64,000 nt of DNA from Bordetella sp. H567. Lineage in GTDB: Bacteria > Pseudomonadota > Gammaproteobacteria > Burkholderiales > Burkholderiaceae_B. This document shows positions 26,539 through 36,100 of the stretch, piece by piece. The stretch spans positions 1,810,084 to 1,874,083 of the forward strand of contig NZ_CP012334.1 of assembly GCF_001704295.1 (NCBI RefSeq). The letters are read 5' to 3'. The position numbers and the translations under genes are program-made. Under the pieces are notes generated by a model, which had not been told where the DNA came from, ran no database searches, and saw only the letters and a program-made list of their open reading frames with translations. The stretch's first letter is position 1. The number at the start of each line of letters is the position of its first letter.

Positions 26539-28140
26539 ATGGGCGCCCGCCTCTTCAGGCGATGCCTGGGGGCGATGCTGGCGCTGTTCGCGATAGCGGG
26601 ACAGGCCACCCCGGCGTCCGCCGCCGCGGGGCTGATGGCGGATGCCGCCGCGCCGCCGCAAGCGGCATCGTCCGCGCGGGAGCTGCGCATCGGCTCCAAG
26701 CGCTTCACCGAGTCGTACATCCTGGCCCAATTGCTGGCGCAGCAGGTCGCGCGGCGGACCGGGCAGGTGCCGGCCGTGTCGCAGGGGCTGGGCAATACGG
26801 CAATCGTGTACCAGGCCTTGCAGAGCGGGGGCATCGACCTTTATCCCGAATACGCCGGCACCATTTCGCAGGAAATCCTCAAAAGCGATCAGCCTTTGAC
26901 GCTGGACGAGATGCGGACCCGGCTTGCCGCCCTGGGCCTGGGCGTGGACATTCCCTTCGGTTTCAACGACGGCTACGCGCTGGCGATGCGAGCCGCCGAC
27001 GCGGACAAGCTGGGCATACGTACGCTGAGCGATCTGGCGCGCCACCCGGAACTGCGCCTGGGGCTGTCCAGCGAATTCATAGGCCGTGCCGACGGCTGGC
27101 GCGGCCTGGCCCAGCGCTACGGCCTGCGCCAGAACCCGACCGGCCTGGACCACGGGCTGGCGTACGACGCCATCCAGAAGAAGCAAACCGACGTCATCGA
27201 TATCTACACCACCGACGCCAAGATCGACGTGCTGGGATTGCGTGTCCTGGAGGATGACCTCAAGTATTTCCCGCGGTATGACGCGGTGGTGCTGTACCGG
27301 CAGGACGTGCCGCGGCGTTTTCCCGCGGCCTGGGCGGCGATGCGCGACCTGGCGGGCACCATCGACGAACATGCCATGATCGCCATGAATGCGCGGGCCG
27401 AACTGGACGGCGTGCCGTTCGACGCCATCGCGCGCGACCGCCTGGCGTCCGCCGGTGCCGTGCCGGGCGGCGCCACCGATACCGGGGAGCACTATGGATT
27501 CTGGCGCAAGCTGATGGGCCCGGACCTGGGGCGGCTGGCCTGGCAGCACTTGCTGCTGGTGTCGGTGGCCGTGCTCATTGCCGTGCTGGTGGCCGTGCCG
27601 GCCGGCGTCTTCGTGCACGGCCGCCGCCGGCTGCGCGCGATGGTACTGGGCATGACGGGCCTGCTGCAGACGATTCCGTCGCTGGCCATGCTGGCCATCC
27701 TCATCACGGTGACGGGCCGCATCGGCGCGGTACCGGCGCTGGTCGCCTTGACGCTTTACGCCCTGCTGCCCGTCATGCGCAATACGGTGGCGGGCCTGGA
27801 CGAGGTTTCCTCGGGCATGCGCATGGCGGCCACCGCGCTGGGCATGACGGCTAGCCAGCGCATCATGCTGATCGAGCTGCCGCTGGCGCGCCCCACCATC
27901 GTGGCCGGGGTGCGTACGGCCACCTCGATTTCCATCGGCACCGCGACGATTGCCGCCTTCATCGGCGCGGGCGGCTTTGGCGAGCGCATCGTCACGGGGC
28001 TGGCGCTGAACGATGGCCAGTTGCTGCTGGCGGGGGCTTTGCCGGCCGCCGCCATGGCGCTGGCCAGCGAGCTGCTGTTCGAGCTGGCGGACTGGCGGCT
28101 GCGCCGGCATACGGGCCAGAACGAGGACTACGCCCGCTAG
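26539..28140 (+). CDS. Osmoprotectant ABC transporter, fused binding protein and permease
   Basis: A 533-residue fusion. A signal-like hydrophobic segment (6-30, RLFRRCLGAMLALFAIAG) is followed by an OpuAC/OpuCC-type glycine-betaine/choline/carnitine binding domain from about 48 (LRIGSKRFTESYILAQLL) to about 320. A BPD-type permease domain occupies about 330-520. The permease has several helices (LLLVSVAVLIAVLVAVPAG and following) and the ATPase-contact loop MAATALGMTASQRIMLIELPLA. The domain order, binding protein first, is the reverse of the Lactococcus OpuABC type. No ATP-binding subunit gene is adjacent, so the ATPase must be elsewhere. The start at 26539 follows a purine-rich AAGGGGGG; in-frame ATGs upstream are less likely. 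Confidence 0.88.
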   Translation: MGARLFRRCLGAMLALFAIAGQATPASAAAGLMADAAAPPQAASSARELRIGSKRFTESYILAQLLAQQVARRTGQVPAVSQGLGNTAIVYQALQSGGIDLYPEYAGTISQEILKSDQPLTLDEMRTRLAALGLGVDIPFGFNDGYALAMRAADADKLGIRTLSDLARHPELRLGLSSEFIGRADGWRGLAQRYGLRQNPTGLDHGLAYDAIQKKQTDVIDIYTTDAKIDVLGLRVLEDDLKYFPRYDAVVLYRQDVPRRFPAAWAAMRDLAGTIDEHAMIAMNARAELDGVPFDAIARDRLASAGAVPGGATDTGEHYGFWRKLMGPDLGRLAWQHLLLVSVAVLIAVLVAVPAGVFVHGRRRLRAMVLGMTGLLQTIPSLAMLAILITVTGRIGAVPALVALTLYALLPVMRNTVAGLDEVSSGMRMAATALGMTASQRIMLIELPLARPTIVAGVRTATSISIGTATIAAFIGAGGFGERIVTGLALNDGQLLLAGALPAAAMALASELLFELADWRLRRHTGQNEDYAR

Positions 28141-28249
28141 GCCTGTTGACGCTGGAAAGAGCCTCGCATGGCCGCGCTCGCGGTGGCGCGCCCATCATGC
28201 CGTGCGGGCGCCTGGTTGCGCCAGGCGTGCCAGCCCCTGCGCCGTGCGC

Positions 28250-29215
28250 CTACTCCGCCTTCGCGCCCATCTGCTTGACCAGCGCGCTCCACTTCGCCTG
28301 TTCCTTGCGGGTGAACGCACCGAAGGCTTCCGCGCTGCCGCCCACCGGGTCGGCGCCTTCGGCCGTCATTTTGTCCTTCAGGCTGGGAAGCGCCGCGTTC
28401 ACGGCCTTGTTCAAGGTGGCGATGGTGGCGGGCGGGGTGCCCTTGGGCGCGAACATGCCGAACCAGGAGCCGGCTTCGAAGCCCGGGAAGCCGTTTTCCG
28501 CGATGGTCGGCACGTCGGGCATGGAGGCGGAGCGGCGGATGCTGCTGACCGCGAGCGCGCGCAGCTTGCCGGCCTTGATCTGTCCGATGACCGAGGGAAT
28601 GGTGGCGAACATGAACTGTACGCGGCCGCTGAGCAGGTCGGTCAGCGCGTCCGCGCCCTTGTACGGAATATGCGTGGCCTGCACGCCGATCTTTTGCATG
28701 AGCATATAGCTGGCCAGGTGCGACGACGTGCCGATCCCGGTGGAGCTGTAGTTCAGCTTGCCCGAATGCTGCTTGGCGTAGGCGATGAACTCGGCGACGT
28801 TATGCACGGGCGTATCGGGCGGCACCACCAGCACGTTCGGGACATCGGCGAACTGCACGACGGGCACCAGGTCGGTCAACGGGTCGTAATCGAGCTTGTT
28901 CAAGCTGGAATTGACCGCGATCGGGCCGACGGACGCGGCCAGCAGCGTGTAGCCGTCCGGCGCGGCGCGCGCGACGTACTCGCTGCCGATATTGCCACCC
29001 GCGCCGGGACGGTTTTCGATGATGAAGGTCTGCTTCAGCGATTCGCTGATCTTGTTGCCGATGGCGCGGGTCAGGATGTCGGTCGTCCCGCCCGCGGTAA
29101 ATGCCACGACGATCTTGACGGGCTTGTCCGGGTAATCGGCGCGCGCCGCCGCCGGCGCGATGCTTGCGGCAATCGCCAGGGCGGTGAATGCGCGGACGAT
29201 GGTTTTCATGGGCAT
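28250..29215 (-). CDS. Bug/TctC-family periplasmic binding protein
   Basis: A 321-residue periplasmic binding protein. The signal peptide is MPMKTIVRAFTALAIAASIA and following, with cleavage near AAARA. The mature start DYPDKPVKIVVAFTAGGTTDILTRAI and the segment FIIENRPGAGGNIGSEYVARA are diagnostic of the Bug family. An AAGGAGGAG ribosome site lies just upstream of ATG 29215, and a second ATG follows two codons later. No TctA/TctB genes or obvious catabolic enzymes are adjacent, so the ligand is unknown. It converges with the Opu fusion gene and is divergent from the NUDIX gene. Confidence 0.92.
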   Translation of the reverse strand: MPMKTIVRAFTALAIAASIAPAAARADYPDKPVKIVVAFTAGGTTDILTRAIGNKISESLKQTFIIENRPGAGGNIGSEYVARAAPDGYTLLAASVGPIAVNSSLNKLDYDPLTDLVPVVQFADVPNVLVVPPDTPVHNVAEFIAYAKQHSGKLNYSSTGIGTSSHLASYMLMQKIGVQATHIPYKGADALTDLLSGRVQFMFATIPSVIGQIKAGKLRALAVSSIRRSASMPDVPTIAENGFPGFEAGSWFGMFAPKGTPPATIATLNKAVNAALPSLKDKMTAEGADPVGGSAEAFGAFTRKEQAKWSALVKQMGAKAE

Positions 29216-29482
29216 GTTGCTCCTCCTTATGTGTTTTGTCGGGCGCGCCGGGCGCGGCCGGCGGCTCTGCATCTTCTCACATGCCGGATCAGCCGTGCAC
29301 GGCCCGCCGCGCGCTCGCGCGTGCCGGCATGCGATGCCGAGCCCGCCATTTTTCCTGGCGTAGCGTGAGAATGTCGGCACGGCTGCGGCATGCGCGACCA
29401 CAGCTGCTAAAGTTGGAACTCTTTCCCGCGGGATCTTCTTTTCCGTTGGGCGCACTTTCCCTGTTGGATCTTTTCCCCCGCC

Positions 29483-30094
29483 GTGGACGACCCCGTGAAT
29501 ACGAACGATATGGATACGAACAACGACGCTCACCTCGTGGAAAAACCCCTGAAGCAGGAAACGCTGTTCGAGGGCGGTTTCCTGCGCGCGCGACGCGATA
29601 CGGTGCAATTGCCCAATGGGCATAGCACCACCCGCGAATACATCGTCCATCCCGGCGCAGTGGTGGTGGTGCCGATGCTGGACGATGGGCGCGTCCTGAT
29701 GGTGCGCCAGTATCGCTACCCCATCGGCCGCGTGATGACGGAGTTCCCGGCCGGCAAGCTGGATCCCGGCGAAGACCCGCTGGTGTGCGGCCAGCGCGAG
29801 CTGCTGGAGGAAACGGGCTACCGCGGCGGGGCGTGGGCGGCGGCGGGCGCCATGCACGTGGCCATTGCGTATTCCACCGAGATCATCCATATCTTCTTTG
29901 CGCGTGGCCTGCAGCCCGGTCCGGCGCAGACGGACGCCGACGAATTCGTCGATGTCCATCCCATGACGGTCGATGCGCTCTTTGCCGCCTGCCGCAATGG
30001 CGACATCACCGATTCCAAGACGCTCACCTGCGCGTTGTGGCTGCAGAACGTGCTAAGTGGCGCGTGGGAGTTGACATGGAAACCAGCGAACTGA
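29483..30094 (+). CDS. NUDIX hydrolase, ADP-ribose pyrophosphatase type
   Basis: A 203-residue protein with a full NUDIX box G-x5-E-x7-R-E-x2-E-E-x-G-Y (GKLDPGEDPLVCGQREL, then LEETGY) around 89-111. The flanking sequence (VVVVPMLDDGRVLMVRQYRYP; EFPAGK) is typical of ADP-ribose/ADP-sugar pyrophosphatases. It would recycle or detoxify nucleoside diphosphate sugars in the cytoplasm. The start is uncertain: GTG 29483 is listed, with GTG 29495 and ATG 29510 nearby in frame. The 3' end overlaps the DUF1810 gene by 19 bases, so they are probably one operon. Confidence 0.88.
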   Translation: MDDPVNTNDMDTNNDAHLVEKPLKQETLFEGGFLRARRDTVQLPNGHSTTREYIVHPGAVVVVPMLDDGRVLMVRQYRYPIGRVMTEFPAGKLDPGEDPLVCGQRELLEETGYRGGAWAAAGAMHVAIAYSTEIIHIFFARGLQPGPAQTDADEFVDVHPMTVDALFAACRNGDITDSKTLTCALWLQNVLSGAWELTWKPAN

Positions 30095-30510
30095 ACGATC
30101 CCTACGACCTGCGGCGTTTCGTGGCCGCGCAGGATCCGGTCTTCGACGCGGTCTGCGCGGAACTGGCGGCCGGCCGCAAGCGCAGCCATTGGATGTGGTT
30201 CATCTTTCCCCAGATCCAGGGCCTGGGCCGCAGCGACATGGCGTGGCGCTACGCCATCTCGGGCCTGGACGAGGCCCGTGCCTATCTTCACCATCCCGTG
30301 CTGGGGCCGCGGCTGAAGCGGGCCTGCGAGCTGACGGCCCGCGCGCCCGCGTCCTCGGCCGAGGATATCTTCGGGCCGGTGGACGCGGTGAAGTTCCGGT
30401 CTTGCCTGACGCTCTTCGATCGGGCGGCGCCGCAGGAAACCCTGTTTCGCGCCTGCCTGGACCGCTTCTTCGATGGCCAGGCCGATCCGCTGACCTTGTC
30501 GCGCCTGTAG
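30076..30510 (+). CDS. DUF1810 family protein
   Basis: A 144-residue protein starting METSELNDPYDLRRFVAAQDPVF with a GGGAG ribosome site. The pattern RKRSHWMWFIFPQIQGLGRS, followed later by IFGPVDAVKFRSCLTLF, is diagnostic of DUF1810 proteins, small soluble proteins of unknown function. It overlaps the end of the NUDIX gene, which suggests co-translation and perhaps a link to nucleotide or ADP-ribose metabolism (inference). Confidence 0.85.
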   Translation: METSELNDPYDLRRFVAAQDPVFDAVCAELAAGRKRSHWMWFIFPQIQGLGRSDMAWRYAISGLDEARAYLHHPVLGPRLKRACELTARAPASSAEDIFGPVDAVKFRSCLTLFDRAAPQETLFRACLDRFFDGQADPLTLSRL

Positions 30511-30564
30511 CGCTGCCGCTTCCGTACCGTCCACGGGGTCTGTAGCCCCTGTCGCGCGTCCGCG

Positions 30565-30582
30565 GGCCGTCCGTGGACGGCC
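30565..30582. other. Short GC-rich hairpin downstream of the NUDIX-DUF1810 pair
   Basis: GGCCGT (30565-30570) and ACGGCC (30577-30582) form a stem that can extend inward through CC/GG. It lies 55 bases behind the DUF1810 stop and before the beta-glucosidase gene. There is no T tract, so at most it is a weak or Rho-assisted transcription stop. Confidence 0.35.
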
Positions 30583-30705
30583 GCTCGCGGTATTTCGCGG
30601 CCCCCGACGGCGATGTGGCAAACTTGGTCCCCGCCGGGTCCCCACCGGGCCCCGGCGCCGGCCGCCAGGCCGGCGCGTATCCCACATCGACAACAACAGA
30701 GACGC

Positions 30706-33030
30706 ATGCGCATGAAAAAGCTACGTTTGACGCTCCCCTTGCTGATCGCGCTGGCCGGCGCCCCGGCATTTGGCCAAACGGGCAATCCTTCAAGCAATCC
30801 GCCTTCCATGATGCGCGAGCAGGCGGCGCGCGAAGCGTATATCGACGACCTCATGCGGCGCATGACGGTGGATGAAAAGATCGGCCAGCTGCGGCTCGTC
30901 AGCCTGCCCGCCGGCGCCCATCCGGACAGGGCCAAATTCGCCGCCGACATCCGCGCCGGCAAGGTCGGCGCGATATTCAACACCGTGACGCCCCAGGACA
31001 TACGCGTACTGCAGGACGCCGCCATGCAGGGCCGGCTGAAGATCCCGCTGTTCTTCGCCTATGACGTCATCCATGGCCAGCGCACGATCTTCCCCATCGG
31101 CCTGGGCCTGGCCTCCACCTGGAACATGGATGCCATCCGGCGAACGGGCCGCGTGTCCGCGATCGAGGCCAGCGCGGACGGACTGGACCTCACGTGGTCG
31201 CCGATGGTCGATATTTCGCGCGATCCGCGCTGGGGCCGCAATTCCGAAGGCTTCGGCGAGGACACCACCCTGACGTCGCGCATCGGCGCCGAACTGGTCA
31301 AGGGCTATCAGGGCGACGATCCCGCCGCGCCGGGCAGCATCATGGCGGTGGTCAAGCATTTCGCCGCCTACGGCGCCGTCGAAGGTGGCCGCGATTACAA
31401 CACCGTGGACATGAGCCCGCAGCGCCTGTTCCAGGATTACCTGCCGCCCTACAAGGCGGCGCTGGACGCGGGCGCGGCAGGGGTGATGATCGCCCTGAAT
31501 TCGCTGAACGGCGTGCCGGCCACCGGCGACAAATGGCTGCTGCAGGACGTGCTGCGCAAGCAGTGGGGCTTCAAGGGCATCACCATCAGCGATCACGGCG
31601 CGATCATGGAGATGATCAAGCATGGCGTGGCGGCCGACGGCCGCGACGCCGCCAGGCTGGCCATCTCCGCCGGCGCCGACATGAGCATGAGCGACTCGAT
31701 GTACGGCGACAACCTGAAGCCCTTGCTGGAAAGCGGCCGCATCGCCATGGCGGACCTGGACCGCGCGACCCGCGACGTGCTGCGGGTCAAGTACGATCTG
31801 GGCTTGTTCCGCGACCCGTATCGCCATCTCGGGCCGCCGGCGAACGATCCGCCCGACGTCAACGCCGAAAGCCGCCTGCATCGCGGCGCGGCGCGGGAGG
31901 TCGCGCGCGAAAGCCTGGTGCTGCTGAAGAACCAGGGCGGGGTGCTGCCGCTGCGCAAGCAGGGCACCATCGCGGTCGTCGGCCCGCTGGCCAAGAGCCA
32001 GCGCGACATGATGGGCAACTGGTCCGCGGCCGGCCGGACGGAGCAGACCGTGTCCCTGTACCAGGGCTTGGTCAACGCCGTCGGCGACCGGGCGCGGCTG
32101 CTGTATGCGAAGGGCGCGAACGTCGTCGACGACCCGGAGATCGTCAAGTACCTGAACCTGTATGAAGAGGACGTGGATGTGGGCCCAGGCACGCCCGCTC
32201 AGCTGATCGACGAGGCCGTGGCGGCCGCGCGCCAGGCCGACGTGGTGCTGGCGGTGGTGGGGGAATCCCAGGGCATGGCGCACGAGGCATCCAGCCGTAC
32301 CGACATCGTCATTCCCGAGAGCCAGGTCAAGCTGCTGCACGCCCTGAAGGCGACCGGCAAGCCGCTGGTGGTGGTGTTGATGAACGGACGCCCGCTGGCC
32401 CTGGGCTGGGAGAACGACAACGCCGACGCCCTGCTGGAAACCTGGTTCGCCGGCACCGAGGGCGGCAATGCCGTCGCCGATGTGCTGTTCGGCGACTACA
32501 ACCCGTCGGGCAAGCTGCCCATGACGTTCCCGCGTTCGGTGGGGCAGATCCCCATCTACTACAGCCATCTGAACACGGGTCGGCCGTTCGACCCCCTGCA
32601 TCCGGACAAATACACGTCGCGGTATTTCGATGCGCCCAATGGCCCGCTGTTTCCCTTCGGCTATGGCCTGAGCTACACCACGTTCGCGCTTTCGGATGTC
32701 GACTTGTCCGGCCCGGCGATGACGCGCGGCGGCACCGTGCAGGCCAGCGTGACGGTGACCAATACCGGCGATCGCGATGGCGCGACCGTGGTGCAGCTGT
32801 ACATCCAGGATCCGGTCGCCTCCGTCAGCCGGCCGGTCAAGGAGTTGAAGCATTTCCAGAAGGTGATGCTGAAGGCCGGCGAATCGCGCAAGGTTGCGTT
32901 CACGATCGACGAGGACGACCTGGCTTTCTACAACGCCCAGCTGCACTACGGCGCCGAGCCGGGATTATTCAAGGTCTACGTGGGACTGGATTCGCAGGAC
33001 GTGAAGCAGGCCAGCTTCACCTTGAAGTAG
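30706..33030 (+). CDS. bglX: Periplasmic beta-glucosidase (GH3), BglX-like
   Basis: A 774-residue GH3 enzyme (E. coli BglX 765). The signal peptide covers about 1-25 (KKLRLTLPLLIALAGAPAFG). The N-terminal GH3 barrel begins YIDDLMRRMTVDEKIGQLR and includes KHFAAYG. The nucleophile Asp lies in GITISDHGAIMEM. The C-terminal alpha/beta sandwich starts around VLLKNQGGVLPL. A fibronectin-III-like domain covers the last 100 residues (VTNTGDRDGATVVQLYI). It would hydrolyse beta-linked glucosides in the periplasm. The start is 30706 or the second ATG at 30712. It appears to be transcribed alone. Confidence 0.93.
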   Translation: MRMKKLRLTLPLLIALAGAPAFGQTGNPSSNPPSMMREQAAREAYIDDLMRRMTVDEKIGQLRLVSLPAGAHPDRAKFAADIRAGKVGAIFNTVTPQDIRVLQDAAMQGRLKIPLFFAYDVIHGQRTIFPIGLGLASTWNMDAIRRTGRVSAIEASADGLDLTWSPMVDISRDPRWGRNSEGFGEDTTLTSRIGAELVKGYQGDDPAAPGSIMAVVKHFAAYGAVEGGRDYNTVDMSPQRLFQDYLPPYKAALDAGAAGVMIALNSLNGVPATGDKWLLQDVLRKQWGFKGITISDHGAIMEMIKHGVAADGRDAARLAISAGADMSMSDSMYGDNLKPLLESGRIAMADLDRATRDVLRVKYDLGLFRDPYRHLGPPANDPPDVNAESRLHRGAAREVARESLVLLKNQGGVLPLRKQGTIAVVGPLAKSQRDMMGNWSAAGRTEQTVSLYQGLVNAVGDRARLLYAKGANVVDDPEIVKYLNLYEEDVDVGPGTPAQLIDEAVAAARQADVVLAVVGESQGMAHEASSRTDIVIPESQVKLLHALKATGKPLVVVLMNGRPLALGWENDNADALLETWFAGTEGGNAVADVLFGDYNPSGKLPMTFPRSVGQIPIYYSHLNTGRPFDPLHPDKYTSRYFDAPNGPLFPFGYGLSYTTFALSDVDLSGPAMTRGGTVQASVTVTNTGDRDGATVVQLYIQDPVASVSRPVKELKHFQKVMLKAGESRKVAFTIDEDDLAFYNAQLHYGAEPGLFKVYVGLDSQDVKQASFTLK

Positions 33031-33122
33031 GCGCCAGGCGCGCGGCGCCGCCGCTGGCCCGGGGGGCAGGCAAGGAGGGCGCCGCGCAAGGCAGCCGCCG
33101 GGCCGCGGGCGCGGCGGCCGCC

Positions 33123-33668
33123 TTAGCGGATCAGGTCCATGAACTCCGACCGCGTGGCCGCATTGTCGTGGAATTCGCCCAGCATGACCGAGGTCACCAT
33201 GGACGAATTCTGCTTCTCCACCCCGCGCATCATCATGCACATGTGCTGCGCCTCGATGACCACCGCCACGCCGGCGGCGCCCGTTACCTGCTGGACGGCC
33301 TCGGCGATCTGGCGGCTGAGGTTTTCCTGGATCTGCAGGCGCCGTGCGTACATGTCCACGATGCGCGCCACCTTGGAAAGCCCCAGCACCTTGCCGTTGG
33401 GCAGATAGCCCACGTGCGCCTTGCCGATGAAGGGCAGTATGTGGTGCTCGCACAGGGAATACAGCTCGATGTTCTTGACCAGGACGATTTCCTTGGTGTC
33501 CGACGTGAACAAGGCGCCGTTGACGATTTCGTGCAGGTTCTGGCCGTAGCCGCGGCACAGGTACTGCATGGCCTTGGCGGCGCGCAGCGGCGTGTCGCGC
33601 AGGCCTTCCCGGGAAGGGTCTTCTCCGAGTTGTTGCAGGATGGCGGTGTAGTGTTCTTCGAGCGACAT
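33123..33668 (-). CDS. folE: GTP cyclohydrolase I
   Basis: Converts GTP to 7,8-dihydroneopterin triphosphate, the first step of tetrahydrofolate synthesis. It has 181 residues. The zinc ligands are Cys73 and His76 ([10 protein letters not shown]) and Cys144 (QHMCMMMRG), with the same 71-residue spacing as in E. coli FolE. Other family motifs are [26 protein letters not shown] and [12 protein letters not shown]. It is downstream of a secreted-hydrolase gene on the same strand (58-base gap), with no obvious functional link. Confidence 0.96.
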   Translation of the reverse strand: MSLEEHYTAILQQLGEDPSREGLRDTPLRAAKAMQYLCRGYGQNLHEIVNGALFTSDTKEIVLVKNIELYSLCEHHILPFIGKAHVGYLPNGKVLGLSKVARIVDMYARRLQIQENLSRQIAEAVQQVTGAAGVAVVIEAQHMCMMMRGVEKQNSSMVTSVMLGEFHDNAATRSEFMDLIR

Positions 33669-33726
33669 GATGGTGGCGTGCCTGAGCGTGCATGAACGGG
33701 GTATCGAAGCGATACGATACCAGCCG

Positions 33727-34860
33727 TTACCGGGGTGGGGATATCGTCCGGGTATCGTCGGCCGGGCGGCCTAGCCGCGGCGACGATGGGGGTGGCGCGG
33801 CGCAGGCCGCCGCGCCTGGGCCCGTCCTGGCGTCGGGGCCCAGCAGCGCGCGCGCGCCGCATTCCGAGCCGAAGATGCCGCGCTGGTCGTGTCCCACGCC
33901 GGTCACTTCGTAGGCATGATGGACATTCTGCTTCAGCGCGGGCAGCCAGGCCTCGTAGCGCAGGTAGGCGCGTCCGCGCGACAGCCGGGTCGCGCCCTGC
34001 GCCTCCGCGCCGCAGCGCTTGTCCAGCCAGCGCTGCTCCGGATTGGTGTCGGCGGCGCCCAGCAGATAGGTGACGGCGCGGCTTGCGTAGCGCGTCGCCA
34101 GGCGCTTGGCGTCCTGGGGATGCAGATCGTGGGGCAGGTGGTCCAGCCCGTAGCGGAAATCGTTGAACTCGGGGCACAAGCCGCGGTTGTAGGGGCCGAA
34201 ACCGCCATCGGCGCGCGGGCGGTCCGTCGTGAAATACAGGTACGAGGACGGATTGGCGATGACGTAGCGCAGTGCCACGCCGCGCTTGCGCACGGCTTCG
34301 TCGATGTTGTTCAGGACGGCGTAGCGCTGCAGCATCTGGGCGCCGGCGGAATGGCCCGCCAGCACGACGTCGCGCAGCGCGGGCAGCGTATGGCGGTCGC
34401 CCAGCCATTCCACCAGGTCGTCCAGCACGTCGAAGGAGCCGATGGGCGCCGGACGACCCGCCGCCTTGACGCTGTCGCCGTCGGCGATCCAGCGCTGGCG
34501 GTGCCAGGCGGGCATGCGCTCGAAGCCGCGGTCGATGGTGTCCGCGAACTTCGGCGCGATCACCAGCGTGTTGTCCATGGCGGCGGGATTCATCCATAGC
34601 AGGCCGGCCGCCGTTTCGTAATAGCGGTCGGCGTCCCGCTGCACGCCGTGCACGATGACGATGACGTGTTCGACGCGGGCCAGCTTGTCCGCGGTCAAGG
34701 TGCGGCTGGCGTAGACCGGAAAGGGATAGCGATGCGCACGGGCCCCCAGTTGCACCGTTTGCCAAGCCGGCGCACCGATGCGGGGCGGTCCGTTTTCGTC
34801 CTGGGCCCGGGCGGATACGGCGGCGCACAGCGCCAGCAAAAGGCAAAAAACCAAGCGCAT
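33727..34860 (-). CDS. Secreted alpha/beta-hydrolase-fold protein
   Basis: A 377-residue protein with a signal peptide ([20 protein letters not shown]). [19 protein letters not shown] resembles the oxyanion-hole 'HG' loop of alpha/beta hydrolases. The nucleophile elbow is [11 protein letters not shown] (G-H-S-A-G). A late His in [15 protein letters not shown] is a plausible triad member. The C-terminal 40 residues are Ala/Pro-rich and probably disordered. The substrate is unknown; the exported location suggests an esterase or lipase-like role on external compounds. The start at 34860 gives the signal peptide; in-frame ATG 34932 would bury it. Confidence 0.75.
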   Translation of the reverse strand: MRLVFCLLLALCAAVSARAQDENGPPRIGAPAWQTVQLGARAHRYPFPVYASRTLTADKLARVEHVIVIVHGVQRDADRYYETAAGLLWMNPAAMDNTLVIAPKFADTIDRGFERMPAWHRQRWIADGDSVKAAGRPAPIGSFDVLDDLVEWLGDRHTLPALRDVVLAGHSAGAQMLQRYAVLNNIDEAVRKRGVALRYVIANPSSYLYFTTDRPRADGGFGPYNRGLCPEFNDFRYGLDHLPHDLHPQDAKRLATRYASRAVTYLLGAADTNPEQRWLDKRCGAEAQGATRLSRGRAYLRYEAWLPALKQNVHHAYEVTGVGHDQRGIFGSECGARALLGPDARTGPGAAACAAPPPSSPRLGRPADDTRTISPPR

Positions 34861-34947
34861 GGGGGTTCCGGGCGAATGCGGCCGCGGCCGCGGGATGGCA
34901 TGCCGCGCATTGTAGGGCGCGGCGCGTGGCAATGCGCTGAATCTGCG

Positions 34948-35865
34948 TCAGCCCGATCCGGGTTCGCCCCAGTAGCCGGGGTCCGCGTAGGCATGGCGCA
35001 ACAGGTCCACGAAGGCCCGCACGCGCGCCGGCGTGTGCTTGCGCTCGGGCAGCATCGCATAGATGCCGTTGGGCGGGGCGCAGTAGTCGTCCAGCACGGT
35101 TTTCAGCCGGCCGCTGGCCAGGTCCTGCTGCACTTCCCACATCGACCGCCAGGCCAGGCCGCAGCCCGCCAGCGTCCATTGATGCAGCACGCTGCCGTCG
35201 CTGCATTCCAGCCGGCCGCCGACGCGATAGGGCGTAAGCTGTCCGTTGACGCGGAACAGCCATCCGCGCGACTGGTTGGCCTGGCTGCCGAAGGACAGGC
35301 AATGATGGCTTGCCAGGTCCGCCGGCGTGCGCGGTGTGCCATGCCGGGCCAGATAGGCGGGCGCCGCGACGACGACGCGCCGGTTGTCGGCCAGGCGGAT
35401 GGCCACCATGTCGGAATCGTGCAGGTCGCCGATGCGTACGGCGCAGTCGTAGCGCTCCTCGATCAGGTCGGCCAGGCGGTCGCTCAGGTCCAGGGTGACG
35501 CTGACGTCGGGGTAGCGCTCGGCGTAGCCGGGTAGGAGGGGGGCGACGTGGCGCCGGCCGAAGCCCGCCGGCGCCGTGATGCGCAGCAGGCCGGTGGGAC
35601 GCGCGCTACCCTGCGCCACCAGGCTTTCGGAGTCGTTCAGGTCGCGCAGGATGCGCTGCGCGTCCTCCAGTAGCGTGCCGCCCTCGGCCGTCAGGGAAAT
35701 GCGGCGCGTGGAGCGCACCAGCAGCTTCACGCCCAGGCGGGCTTCCAGCGCATCGATGCGTCGGCCGATCATGGCGGGAGCGACCCCTTCGGCCCGTGCG
35801 GCGGCGGACAGGCTGCCCAGGGAGGCCACGTCGACGAAGGTCTGGAGTTGCTTGAAACGGTCCAT
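34948..35865 (-). CDS. LysR-family transcriptional regulator
   Basis: A 305-residue LysR-type regulator. The N-terminal winged helix begins MDRFKQLQTFVDVASLGSLSAAARAEGVAPAMIGRRIDALE (read in two parts). The effector domain runs from about 90 to 300 (TGLLRITAPAGFGRRHVAPLLPGY; LIEERYDCAVRIG). It belongs to the CrgA/AaeR-like subgroup. It is divergent from aceB, with 235 bases between starts that contain a 7-9-7 palindrome. That arrangement is classic for a LysR protein controlling the divergent gene, so glyoxylate-shunt control is a reasonable inference. Confidence 0.9.
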   Translation of the reverse strand: MDRFKQLQTFVDVASLGSLSAAARAEGVAPAMIGRRIDALEARLGVKLLVRSTRRISLTAEGGTLLEDAQRILRDLNDSESLVAQGSARPTGLLRITAPAGFGRRHVAPLLPGYAERYPDVSVTLDLSDRLADLIEERYDCAVRIGDLHDSDMVAIRLADNRRVVVAAPAYLARHGTPRTPADLASHHCLSFGSQANQSRGWLFRVNGQLTPYRVGGRLECSDGSVLHQWTLAGCGLAWRSMWEVQQDLASGRLKTVLDDYCAPPNGIYAMLPERKHTPARVRAFVDLLRHAYADPGYWGEPGSG

Positions 35866-36012
35866 GGCAGGCAGTGAAGCGGCGTGGCCGGCGAACCTGC
35901 GGCGCTGGCGGCACCGGGGCGGCCAGGCCATGCCGCCGGGCATAGTGTCGGACGGCCGGCGTGTGCCGCCCAGCAGGGTCGCGGGCATACGCGCGGCCAC
36001 TTTTGCAGAAAA

Positions 36013-36035
36013 ATAAAAGATGAATCTACTTTTAT
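36013..36035. promoter_or_regulatory. Candidate operator between the LysR gene and aceB
   Basis: ATAAAAG (36013-36019) and CTTTTAT (36029-36035) are perfect inverted arms with a 9-base spacer, inside the only markedly AT-rich stretch of this intergenic region. The site lies 66 bases before the aceB ATG and 148 bases before the LysR ATG. It is a plausible binding site for the LysR protein or part of the aceB promoter. Confidence 0.5.
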
Positions 36036-36100
36036 ATGGTTTTTAATTCAATATCCGCTTCGTACACTGGCGGACACAGGATTCTTCCGCGGAGACTTCA

